A stretch of 64,000 bases of DNA from an actinobacterium SCGC AAA044-N04 (GCA_000378885.1 KB900456.1:420708-484707), one strand, 5' to 3'. Positions 1 to 9,523 are shown, numbered from the stretch's first letter. The notes: generated by a model not told the origin, from the sequence alone. Translations and numbers: made by a program.

Positions 1-882
1 TGCAGGTCCGAAGATGACTTTGGCTCCGCGTGTTACATCAAAAGTTGATTGGTGACATGGGCACAAGAGGTGTTTTGTCTGTTGTTCATAGAGTGCAACT
101 GCGCAGCCCATGTGAGAACAAATCTTAGAAAAGGCGATGATTCCCTCATGTGTCATTGCAAACTTCTCAGGAGTTAATTGGAAATCTTCTGGTCGCAAGC
201 GAATAAGCAGGACTGGATCTTTGGCGATATCACTCAGTGGTCGCTCATCTTCATGTTCAACTGCTGGCAATACCTGAACTACAGCGCCTACTTCAAGGTC
301 AGAAGCGAAAATCGGGCGATTACCAGGATCTGTCAGAAGACGAGTTCCCGCCTTCCAATTTGTTGTTTCTAACTGTTTCTTAGGTAGTGGTCCTAAGTCG
401 CGAAGAAGTAGGACGGGAGGAAGTGCAAAGAGTCCTATGGCTGCTCCAAGTGAGCGCTTAATCAACTTACGTCGTCCTAGTTGAACTCCTGCAACACCTT
501 CTTTAACAGTTTTAACTAATTCGTCGCGATCTTCATCGCTAGAGCGAAATTCATGGCGGTGATTGATAACTTCTTTATCAGGCATCAAAGTCTTAGCCCA
601 GTGAATAGCTGCGATGCCAATGAAAAATAGTGACATGGCCATTCCGATGCCGATGCCAAGCTGCTGAGCATTTTGATTTCCCATCACAGGGATAAAGATG
701 AAAACATCTTTAGCAACGAAAATGTATGAATAAATCAGAAGGACTGAGCCAATACCAGAGAGAGCAAAGAGAATTGCAATCTGTTGTTCTGCACGCTTTT
801 CTGAGACAGGGTTTATATCTGTTGCACGTGGTGCATGTTGTGGTGGTACTGAGTTATCAGTAGGTGTTAATTCATTAGACAC
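1..882 (-). CDS. qcrA: Ubiquinol-cytochrome c reductase Rieske iron-sulfur subunit, partial (runs off window start)
   Basis: Minus-strand reading frame from GTG at 882; Rieske motifs CSHMGC and CPCHQS near the window edge; N-terminal TM segments; upstream of qcrC/ctaE on the same strand. Confidence 0.9.
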   Translation of the reverse strand, partial: MSNELTPTDNSVPPQHAPRATDINPVSEKRAEQQIAILFALSGIGSVLLIYSYIFVAKDVFIFIPVMGNQNAQQLGIGIGMAMSLFFIGIAAIHWAKTLMPDKEVINHRHEFRSSDEDRDELVKTVKEGVAGVQLGRRKLIKRSLGAAIGLFALPPVLLLRDLGPLPKKQLETTNWKAGTRLLTDPGNRPIFASDLEVGAVVQVLPAVEHEDERPLSDIAKDPVLLIRLRPEDFQLTPEKFAMTHEGIIAFSKICSHMGCAVALYEQQTKHLLCPCHQSTFDVTRGAKVIFGPA

Positions 883-889
883 GTTGCGC

Positions 890-1681
890 CTACCTTGCTC
901 TCGTAGTTAGCCAGACTGCAATTCCAATGAGCAGTCCAATACCTAATATCCATGCCAACAGACCTTCTGTAACAGGTCCAATACGGCCCATAGTTGCGCC
1001 ACCTAGATTTGGCTCAGCTTCTGCTGACTTTATCCAGCGGATTAGTGAAAGCTTTTCAGCCGGAGTAATTGTTTTGTCACTAAAGACTGGCATTGATTGG
1101 GGACCAGTGATCATTGCTTCGTAAATGTGTTTTGGTTCAACACCCATAAGTGTTGGGGCGTACTTACCTTGTGTTAACGCTCCACCTTGGCCCGCAAAGT
1201 TGTGACACATTGCGCAGTTATTTCTAAATAACTCTCCACCTTGAGCAGTGTGTCCATCGCGCTCATAGTTAAGGACAGATTCCTCTGGAATAGCTGGGCC
1301 AGGGGCTAGAGATGCAACATATGCAGCAAGTGCGGCAGTTTCTTCTGCGTTATAGACCGGCTTCTTGCGCATAGCTTGTGTACTCATATCAGCCATTGGC
1401 ATGCGACCAGTTCCAACTTGGAAATCAACAGATGCTGCGCCAACACCAATTAAAGATGGCGCAATTGCTCCGCCCTCGGCATTGAGTCCATGGCAAGAAG
1501 AACAACCTTTAAGGAAAATCTGCTTTCCCTCTTCGATGGAGGCGGTGCGAGAAGATACTGTTTGCGATTGTTGAACGGTTGCACTTGCAACGGAGAAAGT
1601 TGTGCCAATTGCCAGCAGAGCAAAGATAAGCAGCAAAGGTCCAGCGGCCTTATGTCGACGGTAACGCGATAAACGCTTCAC
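890..1681 (-). CDS. qcrC: Cytochrome bc1 complex diheme cytochrome c subunit
   Basis: Two CXXCH motifs (CSSCH, CAMCH), N-terminal signal/TM and C-terminal TM; adjacent to ctaE and qcrA. Confidence 0.93.
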   Translation of the reverse strand: MKRLSRYRRHKAAGPLLLIFALLAIGTTFSVASATVQQSQTVSSRTASIEEGKQIFLKGCSSCHGLNAEGGAIAPSLIGVGAASVDFQVGTGRMPMADMSTQAMRKKPVYNAEETAALAAYVASLAPGPAIPEESVLNYERDGHTAQGGELFRNNCAMCHNFAGQGGALTQGKYAPTLMGVEPKHIYEAMITGPQSMPVFSDKTITPAEKLSLIRWIKSAEAEPNLGGATMGRIGPVTEGLLAWILGIGLLIGIAVWLTTRAR

Positions 1682-1698
1682 GAAGTGTTTGTGCTCCC

Positions 1699-2328
1699 TT
1701 ACTTAATTAGGTAGATCGCTGAGAAGAGGGCGATCCACACAACATCGACGAAGTGCCAGTAGTACGAAACAACGATTGCAGTTGTAGCTTGTTCGTGAGT
1801 AAAGCGACGAGCTTTTGAAACACGAATGAGAACAATAAGAAATGCAATAAGACCGCCTGTCACGTGTAATCCGTGAAAGCCCGTTGCAATGAAGAAGATT
1901 GAACCGTAAGCAGAAGAAGAGAGAGTCATACCTTCTTGAACGAGAGAGGCGTACTCAAAAATCTGACCTCCAATAAAAAAGGCACCCATCAAGAAAGTCA
2001 GAGTGAACCATTCGCGCATGCCCCACTTGTTCATTTGGAAGATAGAACCTGTGCGGTGATTCTGGAAACGTTCTGCGGCAAAAACGCCAAACTGGCATGT
2101 GACAGAGGAGAGAACTAGAACTGTTGTGTTAAGTGCAGCGAAAGGAATGTTGAGAATTCCACTTGCTTGCGTCCAAATAGTTGGGCCTTGTACTGCGCGA
2201 GTAGTGAAGTAGATAGCAAAGAGGGCAGCAAAGAACATGAGCTCACTTGAGAGCCAAACGATTGTTCCGACAGCAACTGCATTGGGGCGGGTGATCTTGT
2301 GATGGGCAGCTACGGATGTACTCGACAT
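1699..2328 (-). CDS. ctaE: Cytochrome c oxidase subunit III
   Basis: Subunit III sequence ([26 protein letters not shown]); operon context. Confidence 0.95.
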   Translation of the reverse strand: MSSTSVAAHHKITRPNAVAVGTIVWLSSELMFFAALFAIYFTTRAVQGPTIWTQASGILNIPFAALNTTVLVLSSVTCQFGVFAAERFQNHRTGSIFQMNKWGMREWFTLTFLMGAFFIGGQIFEYASLVQEGMTLSSSAYGSIFFIATGFHGLHVTGGLIAFLIVLIRVSKARRFTHEQATTAIVVSYYWHFVDVVWIALFSAIYLIK

Positions 2329-2478
2329 AGGGGAGATTATTCCCGAAAACTACGCCTGCGTCTTACGGGAGGCCCCTTTCCTAGTCATTATTCGCCCACT
2401 TATGGAGTGAAACAGCCCACAGATATTTGGCGCTAAAAATCAGCTCGCACACCTTCCTTGGGCGCTTAGACTTAGGCC

Positions 2479-2880
2479 ATGGCAAAAAAGCAGATCGTGG
2501 TTTATGCAGATGACTCATCTGTCAGAAAGGCCGTTATTGATGCCTTGGGCACCAGAACTGCCAGCGATGTGGCCGAGCATCAGATTCATGAGTTTGCAAC
2601 GGCGCCCGCCTTACGCGCCTATGTTGATGAGAACACAAACATTGATTTATTCATTCTCGATGGTGAAGCCGTTCCAGAAGGTGGACTAGGTGTTGCCCGC
2701 CAACTCAAAGATGAAGTTTTCAACTGCCCACCAGTATTAGTTATTACTGGACGCAAAGAAGATGCCTGGCTCGCAGCATGGTCAATGGCTGAAGCGTCCA
2801 TCATCCACCCAATAGATCCATTCACTCTAGCCAAAAGCGCTGCCGAACTTCTTCGCGGCACATCACCTGCTGTAGTTTAA
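2479..2880 (+). CDS. Receiver-like (response-regulator fold) protein, probably non-canonical
   Basis: VVYADDSS and LFILDGEAVPEGG resemble the REC acidic pair and phospho-Asp strand; C-terminal HPIDPFTL in place of KPF; no output domain. Confidence 0.6.
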   Translation: MAKKQIVVYADDSSVRKAVIDALGTRTASDVAEHQIHEFATAPALRAYVDENTNIDLFILDGEAVPEGGLGVARQLKDEVFNCPPVLVITGRKEDAWLAAWSMAEASIIHPIDPFTLAKSAAELLRGTSPAVV

Positions 2881-2882
2881 AA

Positions 2883-3929
2883 ATGTCCACGCAGTTGTGG
2901 GATCAAACTTTCTCGATTCTTGAAAGCGACTTAGATCTAGAAGCAAAAGACGTGCAGTGGTGCATGAAGCAAATTCTTGAAGGTCAAGCCGACATTGAGT
3001 TAATTAAGAAGTTTCTGCTTGCCTTAAAGACAAAAGGGGAAACTAGCGAAGAAGTTGGCGCACTGGTTGCCCAGATGTATGAGCACTCGGCTCCTATATC
3101 CATTACAGAGCGTGCAGTAGACACCGTTGGCACAGGGGGAGATGGCGCCCACACAATCAATATCTCAACAACGGCAGCAATCATTGCAGCAGCAGCTGGA
3201 GCGAAAGTGGTTAAGCACGGCAATCGCGCCGCATCATCGAAATCAGGTGCAGCAGACTTATTAGAAGCTCTAGGAGTTGCTATCTCACTAGATGGCAAAG
3301 GAGTTGAAACCACTTTTGCCCAACTTGGAATTGGCTTTTGTTTCGCTCCGGTCTTTCATCCAGCAATGCGCTTTGCAGCACCAGCGCGCAAAGAGTTGGG
3401 TGTTCCCACTGTTTTTAATATCTTGGGCCCGCTAGCAAATCCTGCTAAGCCAAAGGCTGCAGCTATTGGTGTTGCAAATGATCGAATGCATTTAGTGATG
3501 GCTCAAGTGTTGGCCGATAAAGGTGTTGATGGCTTTGTTTTTCGCGGCGATGATGGCCTCGACGAAATTACTCTTGCGACCACTACATCTGTTCTATCTC
3601 TGGGCAATGGGCAGATTTCAAGTGACCTGCTCGATCCTCTTGATTTTGGAATCGCTAGAGCACCGATTTCTGCCCTTGCTGGAGGAGATGCGTTGGAGAA
3701 TGCAAAAATTACTACGTCAATTTTCAATGGGGAAAAAGGTGCGCCCAGAGATGCAGTTGTTTTAAATGCCGCAGCAGCAATCGCGGCGTATGAAGGTGAG
3801 ATGGATTTAAGCCTTCACGATCGAATGCAAAAAGGTGTTGAAAGAGCAACGCAGGCGATTGATAGTGGCGCCGCAATTGCACTTCTTTCACAGTGGGCAG
3901 CACTTAGCCAGAAACTAGCCGCTTCTTAA
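2883..3929 (+). CDS. trpD: Anthranilate phosphoribosyltransferase
   Basis: DTVGTGGDGAHTINIST, VKHGNRAASSKSGAADLLEALG motifs. Confidence 0.97.
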   Translation: MSTQLWDQTFSILESDLDLEAKDVQWCMKQILEGQADIELIKKFLLALKTKGETSEEVGALVAQMYEHSAPISITERAVDTVGTGGDGAHTINISTTAAIIAAAAGAKVVKHGNRAASSKSGAADLLEALGVAISLDGKGVETTFAQLGIGFCFAPVFHPAMRFAAPARKELGVPTVFNILGPLANPAKPKAAAIGVANDRMHLVMAQVLADKGVDGFVFRGDDGLDEITLATTTSVLSLGNGQISSDLLDPLDFGIARAPISALAGGDALENAKITTSIFNGEKGAPRDAVVLNAAAAIAAYEGEMDLSLHDRMQKGVERATQAIDSGAAIALLSQWAALSQKLAAS

Positions 3930-4500
3930 CTTTTTTAAATTGAGGCAAAGTAGTAATTCCAAGACCACCCAGGCGCTCAATAATTCCATGCAAAACATCT
4001 ACAGTTGCGCGGGCATCATCTAAGGCTCGGTGCGTAGGAGAAGTGGTCGCACCAAAGAACTCTGCCAACGTGGCTAATTTGCAGTTAATGACCTCGTCTT
4101 TAGTCAGCACGTATCTAGCTAATCTGGCTGTGTCTGCCACATAGTGTTTGGGCCACGGGTAATCCAAATGAGTAGCTGCGGCTTTGAGGAATCCCACATC
4201 AAATGGTGCGTTATGAGCAACCAAAACATTCTCATTTTCTGGGCCTAAGAATTCAATAAACGATGGAAAGATTTGACCGATGCTTGGTGCGTTAGCGAGC
4301 ATTTCATCGCTTATGCCAGTGAGTTGTGTGATGAAAGGTGAAATCTCAACACCAGGATTCACAAAGGTTTCAAACTCGCCAATTACCACTCCACCGCGCA
4401 CTTTGACTGCACCGATTTCTGTGATGCCGGCGCCGGTAGATGGTGCTGCGCCGGAGGTCTCCAAATCCACAACAACAAAAGTGGCTTCGGAGAGATACAT
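3904..4500 (-). CDS. 3'-5' exonuclease, DNA polymerase III epsilon-like
   Basis: FVVVDLETSG, LVAHNAPFDVGFL, THRALDDARAT exonuclease motifs; ATG at 4500 preferred over ORF-track start 4539. Confidence 0.88.
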   Translation of the reverse strand: MYLSEATFVVVDLETSGAAPSTGAGITEIGAVKVRGGVVIGEFETFVNPGVEISPFITQLTGISDEMLANAPSIGQIFPSFIEFLGPENENVLVAHNAPFDVGFLKAAATHLDYPWPKHYVADTARLARYVLTKDEVINCKLATLAEFFGATTSPTHRALDDARATVDVLHGIIERLGGLGITTLPQFKKVKKRLVSG

Positions 4501-4555
4501 AGTGGAGATAGTAAGTGATTGGACCGTCATTGACAGCACCCGTATTGTGTAACCT

Positions 4556-5329
4556 ATGGCAGTTGAAACAGCACCCCCAGGTTGGATGCAAGATTGGTCG
4601 GCGCAAGGATCGGGTAAGAACGCTCGTATCGGAGTCTTGCTCGTTCATGGTTTTACTGGAGCGCCACCATCAATGCGTCCATGGGGAGAGTTCCTACACT
4701 CTAAGGGTTACACAGTTCGCGTCCCATTACTTCCTGGTCATGGAACAAAACCAGAAGACCTCAACAAAGTTAAGTGGCAAGAGTGGCCTGCGAAGGTCCA
4801 AGCTGAATTAGATGAGCTATATAAGAGTTGTGATCAAGTATTTATTGCGGGTCTTTCTATGGGCGGGGGAACAACACTCAATATTGCCCAATCAAATAAC
4901 GATCGACTCGCTGGTTTAATTTTAGTAAACCCAATGATTCATATCGCGTTCATGCCACACCAATTGGCGTATCTGATTTCAAATTTCCAAAAGCTTCGTT
5001 CAAGTGTTGGTAATGATGTTAAGCGCCCTGGTATCACTGAGCATGGTTATGACGCTCTACCTATGCGAGGCATCGCTGAACTACTCAAGATGCTAAAAAT
5101 CACCCGAAAGAATCTGAGCACAATAACCGTTCCGGTTCAGCTTTTTCATTCGGTAGAGGATCACACTTTGCCAGTTTCAAATACTGAAATCATTATGGCC
5201 GGTCTAGGTTCTATCAATAAATCTCGCATTGAATTGGTCAATAGTTATCACGTTGCAACTCTTGATTACGATCAGGAGTTGATTTTCCAGAACTCACTAA
5301 CATTCATAGAAGGACTCACTTCTAAGTGA
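4556..5329 (+). CDS. Alpha/beta hydrolase (carboxylesterase / monoacylglycerol lipase-like)
   Basis: VLLVHGFTGAPPS, GLSMGGG nucleophile elbow, SVEDHTLP. Confidence 0.85.
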   Translation: MAVETAPPGWMQDWSAQGSGKNARIGVLLVHGFTGAPPSMRPWGEFLHSKGYTVRVPLLPGHGTKPEDLNKVKWQEWPAKVQAELDELYKSCDQVFIAGLSMGGGTTLNIAQSNNDRLAGLILVNPMIHIAFMPHQLAYLISNFQKLRSSVGNDVKRPGITEHGYDALPMRGIAELLKMLKITRKNLSTITVPVQLFHSVEDHTLPVSNTEIIMAGLGSINKSRIELVNSYHVATLDYDQELIFQNSLTFIEGLTSK

Positions 5330-5781
5330 CTAGGCCAGCACAGCTTCGAACATTTCTTTGGTATAACAACAATTTAGAAGAGGCACTTGATTTCTATAGT
5401 AAGACTTTCGGAGATCAATTTGTCCTTCAATCATCTGGTCGACCAGAAGCTGATGGCAAGTTAATGACGGCTGAATACACAATCTATGGTCATCAATTCG
5501 TTGGTATGGGTTGGCCAGGTGGCCCAACATTTAACCCTTCAATCTCTCTTTCAATTTCCTGCGATGGCCAAGAAGAAGCGGATCGATTGTGGAATGCAAT
5601 TACAGAAGATGGCCAAGAAGGCCAATGTGGATGGTGCGTTGATGCCTACGGAGTGAGCTGGCAAGTGAGCCCTAAACAAATGGGGGATTACCTCAATAGT
5701 CCTGATCCTGAAGTTTCAGCTTATGCCTGGTCGCAGATGCGAAACATGAAACGTATTGTGATCGCAGATCTACATAAATAG
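5326..5781 (+). CDS. VOC superfamily (PhnB-like) protein
   Basis: FLWYNNNLEEALDFYSKTFGD, CGWCVDAYGVSWQVSP typical of the 3-demethylubiquinone methyltransferase-like/PhnB family. Confidence 0.85.
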   Translation: MTRPAQLRTFLWYNNNLEEALDFYSKTFGDQFVLQSSGRPEADGKLMTAEYTIYGHQFVGMGWPGGPTFNPSISLSISCDGQEEADRLWNAITEDGQEGQCGWCVDAYGVSWQVSPKQMGDYLNSPDPEVSAYAWSQMRNMKRIVIADLHK

Positions 5782-5783
5782 TT

Positions 5784-6269
5784 CTAAAGCTCTAACTGCA
5801 TCAAAACAAGATCGAGAAGCTGCCCATGCTTTTGTGCCACATGAGGCATTCGTGCACTTTCTTTAAAGCCATACGCAGCGTGGAGATTAATTGATGCAAC
5901 GTTTGTGGAATCAATAGCTGCAACCATTACTTTGCGATTTTGTTCACGCGCTATTTGCATTAAGTGCTCAAGAATGTTCTTGCCAATGCCTTGTCCGCGA
6001 TGAGATACGCCAACGTGAACACTATGTTCAACAGTGTGGTTATAGCCTTCACCAAAGCGAAAAGATCCAAAGACCCCATATCCCACAACAGCACCTTCTT
6101 GCTCAGCAACGATTACGGGGTAACCGTGTGAATTCTTATCTTCAAACCAGTCCATACGCTCTGAGACTTCGACTTGATTTTCGCGGTAGATGGCATTGGT
6201 AGTTGCGATGACGTCGTTATAGATAGCGGTAATCGCAGATATATCTTCTCTAGTTGCGTTCCTAATCAT
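5784..6269 (-). CDS. GNAT-family N-acetyltransferase (phosphinothricin acetyltransferase-like)
   Basis: RNATREDISAITAIYNDVI, HVGVSHRGQGIGKNILEHLM. Confidence 0.85.
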   Translation of the reverse strand: MIRNATREDISAITAIYNDVIATTNAIYRENQVEVSERMDWFEDKNSHGYPVIVAEQEGAVVGYGVFGSFRFGEGYNHTVEHSVHVGVSHRGQGIGKNILEHLMQIAREQNRKVMVAAIDSTNVASINLHAAYGFKESARMPHVAQKHGQLLDLVLMQLEL

Positions 6270-7505
6270 TTAAGGATGAATCGAGAACCAGAGAAGTGCA
6301 ATTACGCAGATTGACACCATAGAAATGATTGCGGCATACACACCGCGCATGCGTTTACTAGAAGCAAATTCGCCCATGATACGTTCATCTCTTGATATTC
6401 CATACATAAATACCAGCAATGGCAATAACAAGATTGCGTTGAGAATCTGCGTGAAAACCAGAACCTGAATCAGTGGCAGACCAGGAATAAGAATTAACCC
6501 TGCAGCAAAGACGGTCATCAAGCCAAAGGTTGTATAGAACAGGGGAGCCTCTTTTGGACCATCATCGAGTGCTGCTGGTTGTCCAGTTAAATCTCCCACT
6601 GAATAGGCAGTTGATAGAGGCAAAATGGATGCAGCAAGTAGTGCAGCTCCAACTAAACCAATTGCAAACAGTGCCTTGGCCATAGTTCCAGCTAATGGTT
6701 CAAGTGCGCGAGCAGCTTGGGCGGCATCAGTGATATTTGTTTGGCCTTCTTTGTTGAGAGTAGCTGCGCACGTAACAATGACAAAAAAGCCGATCACTCC
6801 TGTTAGAAGTGAACCCGTCCACACATCAACGCGCAGCAATTTCAAATCATCACGAGTTAAACGTTTATCAACGGCGTAACTTTGTATGAAAGCCAAACCC
6901 CATGGGGCCAGAGTTGTTCCAAGAGTTGCTGTTGCAAGGTAGATAGCATCATGTGTAAACGGCATTGATGGAACAAAGACGCCGTGAGCTGCTTGGCCCC
7001 AATCAGGATGTGCCATAAAGCCGGCAACAACGTATGAAATAAATACTGCCGAGAGGAGGAAGAAGACTTTCTCGACGTTTGCAAAAGAACCTCGCAAAAC
7101 GAGGAATGAGACTACAAGTGCTCCGGCAGGAACAGTGACAAAACGTGAAAGACCAAAGAGTTCTCCAGCAACTGCAATTCCAGCAAACTCAGCAGTGAGT
7201 GTTCCAAAGTTAGCGATGATCAATGCACTTGCGCTCAGAGTTCCAGAACGGGCTCCATACTTTTGGCGCACCAATCCAATAAGACCCTGGCGTGTCACCA
7301 CACCGATGCGAGCACCTAAATCTTGGAAAATGATTAGGGCGATTGTGGAGAGAACGAGCACCCACAGCATTTGATAACCAAACTTTGCACCCAGTTGTGA
7401 ATAGGTTGTGATACCGGCTGGATCATCATCTGAAAGCCCAGCAATAATTCCAGGACCCATAACCGATAAAAGTGCGGCTAAGCGAATCTTGCGCGTTGTT
7501 GTCAT
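6270..7505 (-). CDS. NRAMP-like divalent metal transporter with variant metal-site motifs
   Basis: Multi-TM protein; TM1 segment GPGIIAGLSDDDPAGITTYSQLG and TM6 segment TTLAPWGLAFIQS align with NRAMP DPGN and MPH positions. Confidence 0.85.
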   Translation of the reverse strand: MTTTRKIRLAALLSVMGPGIIAGLSDDDPAGITTYSQLGAKFGYQMLWVLVLSTIALIIFQDLGARIGVVTRQGLIGLVRQKYGARSGTLSASALIIANFGTLTAEFAGIAVAGELFGLSRFVTVPAGALVVSFLVLRGSFANVEKVFFLLSAVFISYVVAGFMAHPDWGQAAHGVFVPSMPFTHDAIYLATATLGTTLAPWGLAFIQSYAVDKRLTRDDLKLLRVDVWTGSLLTGVIGFFVIVTCAATLNKEGQTNITDAAQAARALEPLAGTMAKALFAIGLVGAALLAASILPLSTAYSVGDLTGQPAALDDGPKEAPLFYTTFGLMTVFAAGLILIPGLPLIQVLVFTQILNAILLLPLLVFMYGISRDERIMGEFASSKRMRGVYAAIISMVSICVIALLWFSIHP

Positions 7506-8872
7506 GAGAGCGCACCTGTTCCTTTAGACAAACCATGTTGTTCTTCAGGCTTGAGTGCATCTACCAAGTCATCAGCCAAAATACGTCCAACTGGTTTGCC
7601 CTTCTCGTCAATAACAACGATGGATGCACCACGGTTATTTGAAAACTCTTCAATGACCTCATCTAAAGGTGAATCTATTTGCACAGATGTTGGATAAGGA
7701 GGTCCAATCAGAGTGCTCAAAAGGGCAGTTGATTTAGCGGCAACAAGCTCAATAATCTGAATGTGATCAACTAACTTGCCTTTGCCATCAACGATAACAA
7801 CGCCATCTGAAATATCGCGATCACGGTGTTCGACAAGTCGCGCTAAAGCCTGTGCCACCGTGTCATTTTCTTGGGCAAAGACCATGTGTGTAGTCATGAT
7901 TCCACCGGCTAAGGTTTCATCGAAGGCAATGAGTTGGCGCAACTGCTTGGCCATCTTGGAATCCATTGCTTTCAAAATGTCTTCACGGTGCTCATCATCT
8001 AAATCACGCAGAACTTCAGCAGACTCATCTGGCTCCATGCGACTTAGAAGCTCAGCTGCTCTGCCTTCACTCAAACCACGCAGAAGTCCTTGAAGCTCTT
8101 CATCTTCCATTTCTTCAAGTGCATCTGCTGCTAACTCTGGATCCAACATTTCAATCAGTGCGCTTTGTTCACGTCCTGCTAAATCTTCAATAAGGTCAGC
8201 TAAATCTGCAGGGCGAAGTTGTGAAAGCGCAGTCTTTGACCCAGAAGTTTTTACAACGCCAGAAGTATCAGCAAGTGATGCCACCGTTGCCCAGTCGAGA
8301 ACGTGTTGAGGTGTGGCACGGCGACCGAGGGCACCAGGAAAGATTCGGCGAAGGAAAGTGACAAAGGAGATATCCACGCCAACAACACGAATCTCTTTAT
8401 CCAATGGTGCTAAATAAAGATCGGATGAGCGAACAACTCGCAGCCCGTTCACGTCCACAATCTGGTGATCTAAGACGTCGGCATCCAATAAAGATTCATC
8501 ACTGCGGCGCTTGTAATCGGTCAAGCTGATAGTCGTTGAAGAAAGCTGGATTTGATGTCGCTCCAGCTTTGCAATACGCGCTCCATCAATAAAGGAACGT
8601 CTCAAACCAACTTTTACGATCAACCCTGAAACTGGTGGATAAGCATCTTGTCCATGCTTAACAACAACATCTACTAAGCGACCAATTTCGCGACCATCTT
8701 CATTGGTAACAGGACACCCAAGTAAGCCTGCAAGTGAAACAACTGAATCTCGGATTCCTTTGCGCGCCAACACCAAATCACGCCGTCCCACGGCACGCTC
8801 AACCGTATTGACCACACGGGCAATAGGCTTTTTTGTTGGAGCTTTCATGGGTGAAATTGTATCGGCTGACAT
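7502..8872 (-). CDS. PRC-barrel-like + MgtE_N + CBS-domain protein without membrane domain
   Basis: LRPADLADLIEDL...ALIEMLDPELAADALEEMEDEEL (MgtE N-domain repeats), two CBS-like repeats, no hydrophobic C-terminus; overlaps downstream transporter by ATGA. Confidence 0.85.
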   Translation of the reverse strand: MSADTISPMKAPTKKPIARVVNTVERAVGRRDLVLARKGIRDSVVSLAGLLGCPVTNEDGREIGRLVDVVVKHGQDAYPPVSGLIVKVGLRRSFIDGARIAKLERHQIQLSSTTISLTDYKRRSDESLLDADVLDHQIVDVNGLRVVRSSDLYLAPLDKEIRVVGVDISFVTFLRRIFPGALGRRATPQHVLDWATVASLADTSGVVKTSGSKTALSQLRPADLADLIEDLAGREQSALIEMLDPELAADALEEMEDEELQGLLRGLSEGRAAELLSRMEPDESAEVLRDLDDEHREDILKAMDSKMAKQLRQLIAFDETLAGGIMTTHMVFAQENDTVAQALARLVEHRDRDISDGVVIVDGKGKLVDHIQIIELVAAKSTALLSTLIGPPYPTSVQIDSPLDEVIEEFSNNRGASIVVIDEKGKPVGRILADDLVDALKPEEQHGLSKGTGALS

Positions 8873-8874
8873 TC

Positions 8875-8904
8875 AAGGCGCTCCGATAGTTTTCTATGCG
8901 CCTT
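8875..8904 (-). promoter_or_regulatory. Hairpin abutting the start codon of the MgtE-like/NRAMP operon
   Basis: AAGGCGC-ATAG-AAAA-CTAT-CGGA-GCGCCTT on the minus strand: 7-bp and 4-bp perfect arms; ends 2 nt before the ATG. Confidence 0.5.
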
Positions 8905-8920
8905 GATGAACTTACTGAAG

Positions 8921-8992
8921 TGGACCGTACTGGGATCGAACCAGTGACCCCCACAATGTCAATGTGGTGCTCTACCGCTGAGCCAACGATCC
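8921..8992 (-). tRNA. tRNA-Val (GAC)
   Basis: Minus strand GGATCGT...CCACA-TTGACAT-TGTGG...GGTTCGATCC...ACGGTCC-A; 7-bp acceptor and anticodon GAC. Confidence 0.95.
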
Positions 8993-9034
8993 TTGCTTGA
9001 GTGAGAAATCATACCTCACGAAAATATGTAGTGA

Positions 9035-9373
9035 TTAGCGGTTGTAGTCATCCTCAATACGCTCAATATCATCTTCACCAAAGTATGAGCCGCTTTGCAC
9101 CTCGATAAAAACAACAGGCTCAGCGCCGATGTTTGCTAAACGGTGAAGTTCGCCTTGGGCGATATCAATTGAATCACCTGCAGACATTTCAAATTCAAGA
9201 CCTTCGTGAGTGACCTTTGCATTACCGCTGACGATGAACCAATGCTCAGCACGATGTTGATGGCGTTGATAAGAAAAGCGGGCTCCGGCATCAACAACTA
9301 TTCGCTTAACTTTGTGATCCGAACTTTCAGACAAGATTTCATAGCGACCCCACGGTCTGACGTCTTCGCCCAT
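9035..9373 (-). CDS. Small cupin protein (type II mannose-6-phosphate isomerase C-terminal-like)
   Basis: RPWGRYEIL...FSYQRHQHRAEHWFIVSGNAKVTHEG cupin signature. Confidence 0.85.
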   Translation of the reverse strand: MGEDVRPWGRYEILSESSDHKVKRIVVDAGARFSYQRHQHRAEHWFIVSGNAKVTHEGLEFEMSAGDSIDIAQGELHRLANIGAEPVVFIEVQSGSYFGEDDIERIEDDYNR

Positions 9374-9404
9374 GAACTCTTCCTTTTACTTGTTTTGCTA
9401 CTTG

Positions 9405-9475
9405 AGGTCGGAACGGGATTTGAACCCGTGTAGAGGGATTTGCAGTCCCTTGCCTCGCCTCTCGGCCATCCGACC
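9405..9475 (-). tRNA. tRNA-Cys (GCA)
   Basis: Minus strand GGTCGGA...GGGA-CTGCAAA-TCCC...GGGTTCAAATCCC...TCCGACC-T; anticodon GCA, discriminator U. Confidence 0.95.
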
Positions 9476-9484
9476 AAAAACTAA

Positions 9485-9511
9485 CGCCGTTCATTTTTTA
9501 CGTGAACGGCG
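9485..9511 (-). terminator. Candidate intrinsic terminator or processing hairpin between tRNA-Gly and tRNA-Cys
   Basis: Perfect 9-bp inverted repeat CGCCGTTCA/TGAACGGCG, followed on the minus strand by TTAGTTTTT directly abutting tRNA-Cys. Confidence 0.6.
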
Positions 9512-9523
9512 ATCAGTTTTGAG

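Noticed and set aside
4529-4555. TTGACA ... TAACCT as the promoter of the alpha/beta hydrolase
   Set aside because: Spacing is only about 14 nt and the -10 would touch the ATG; TATTGT-N7-ATG is more plausible
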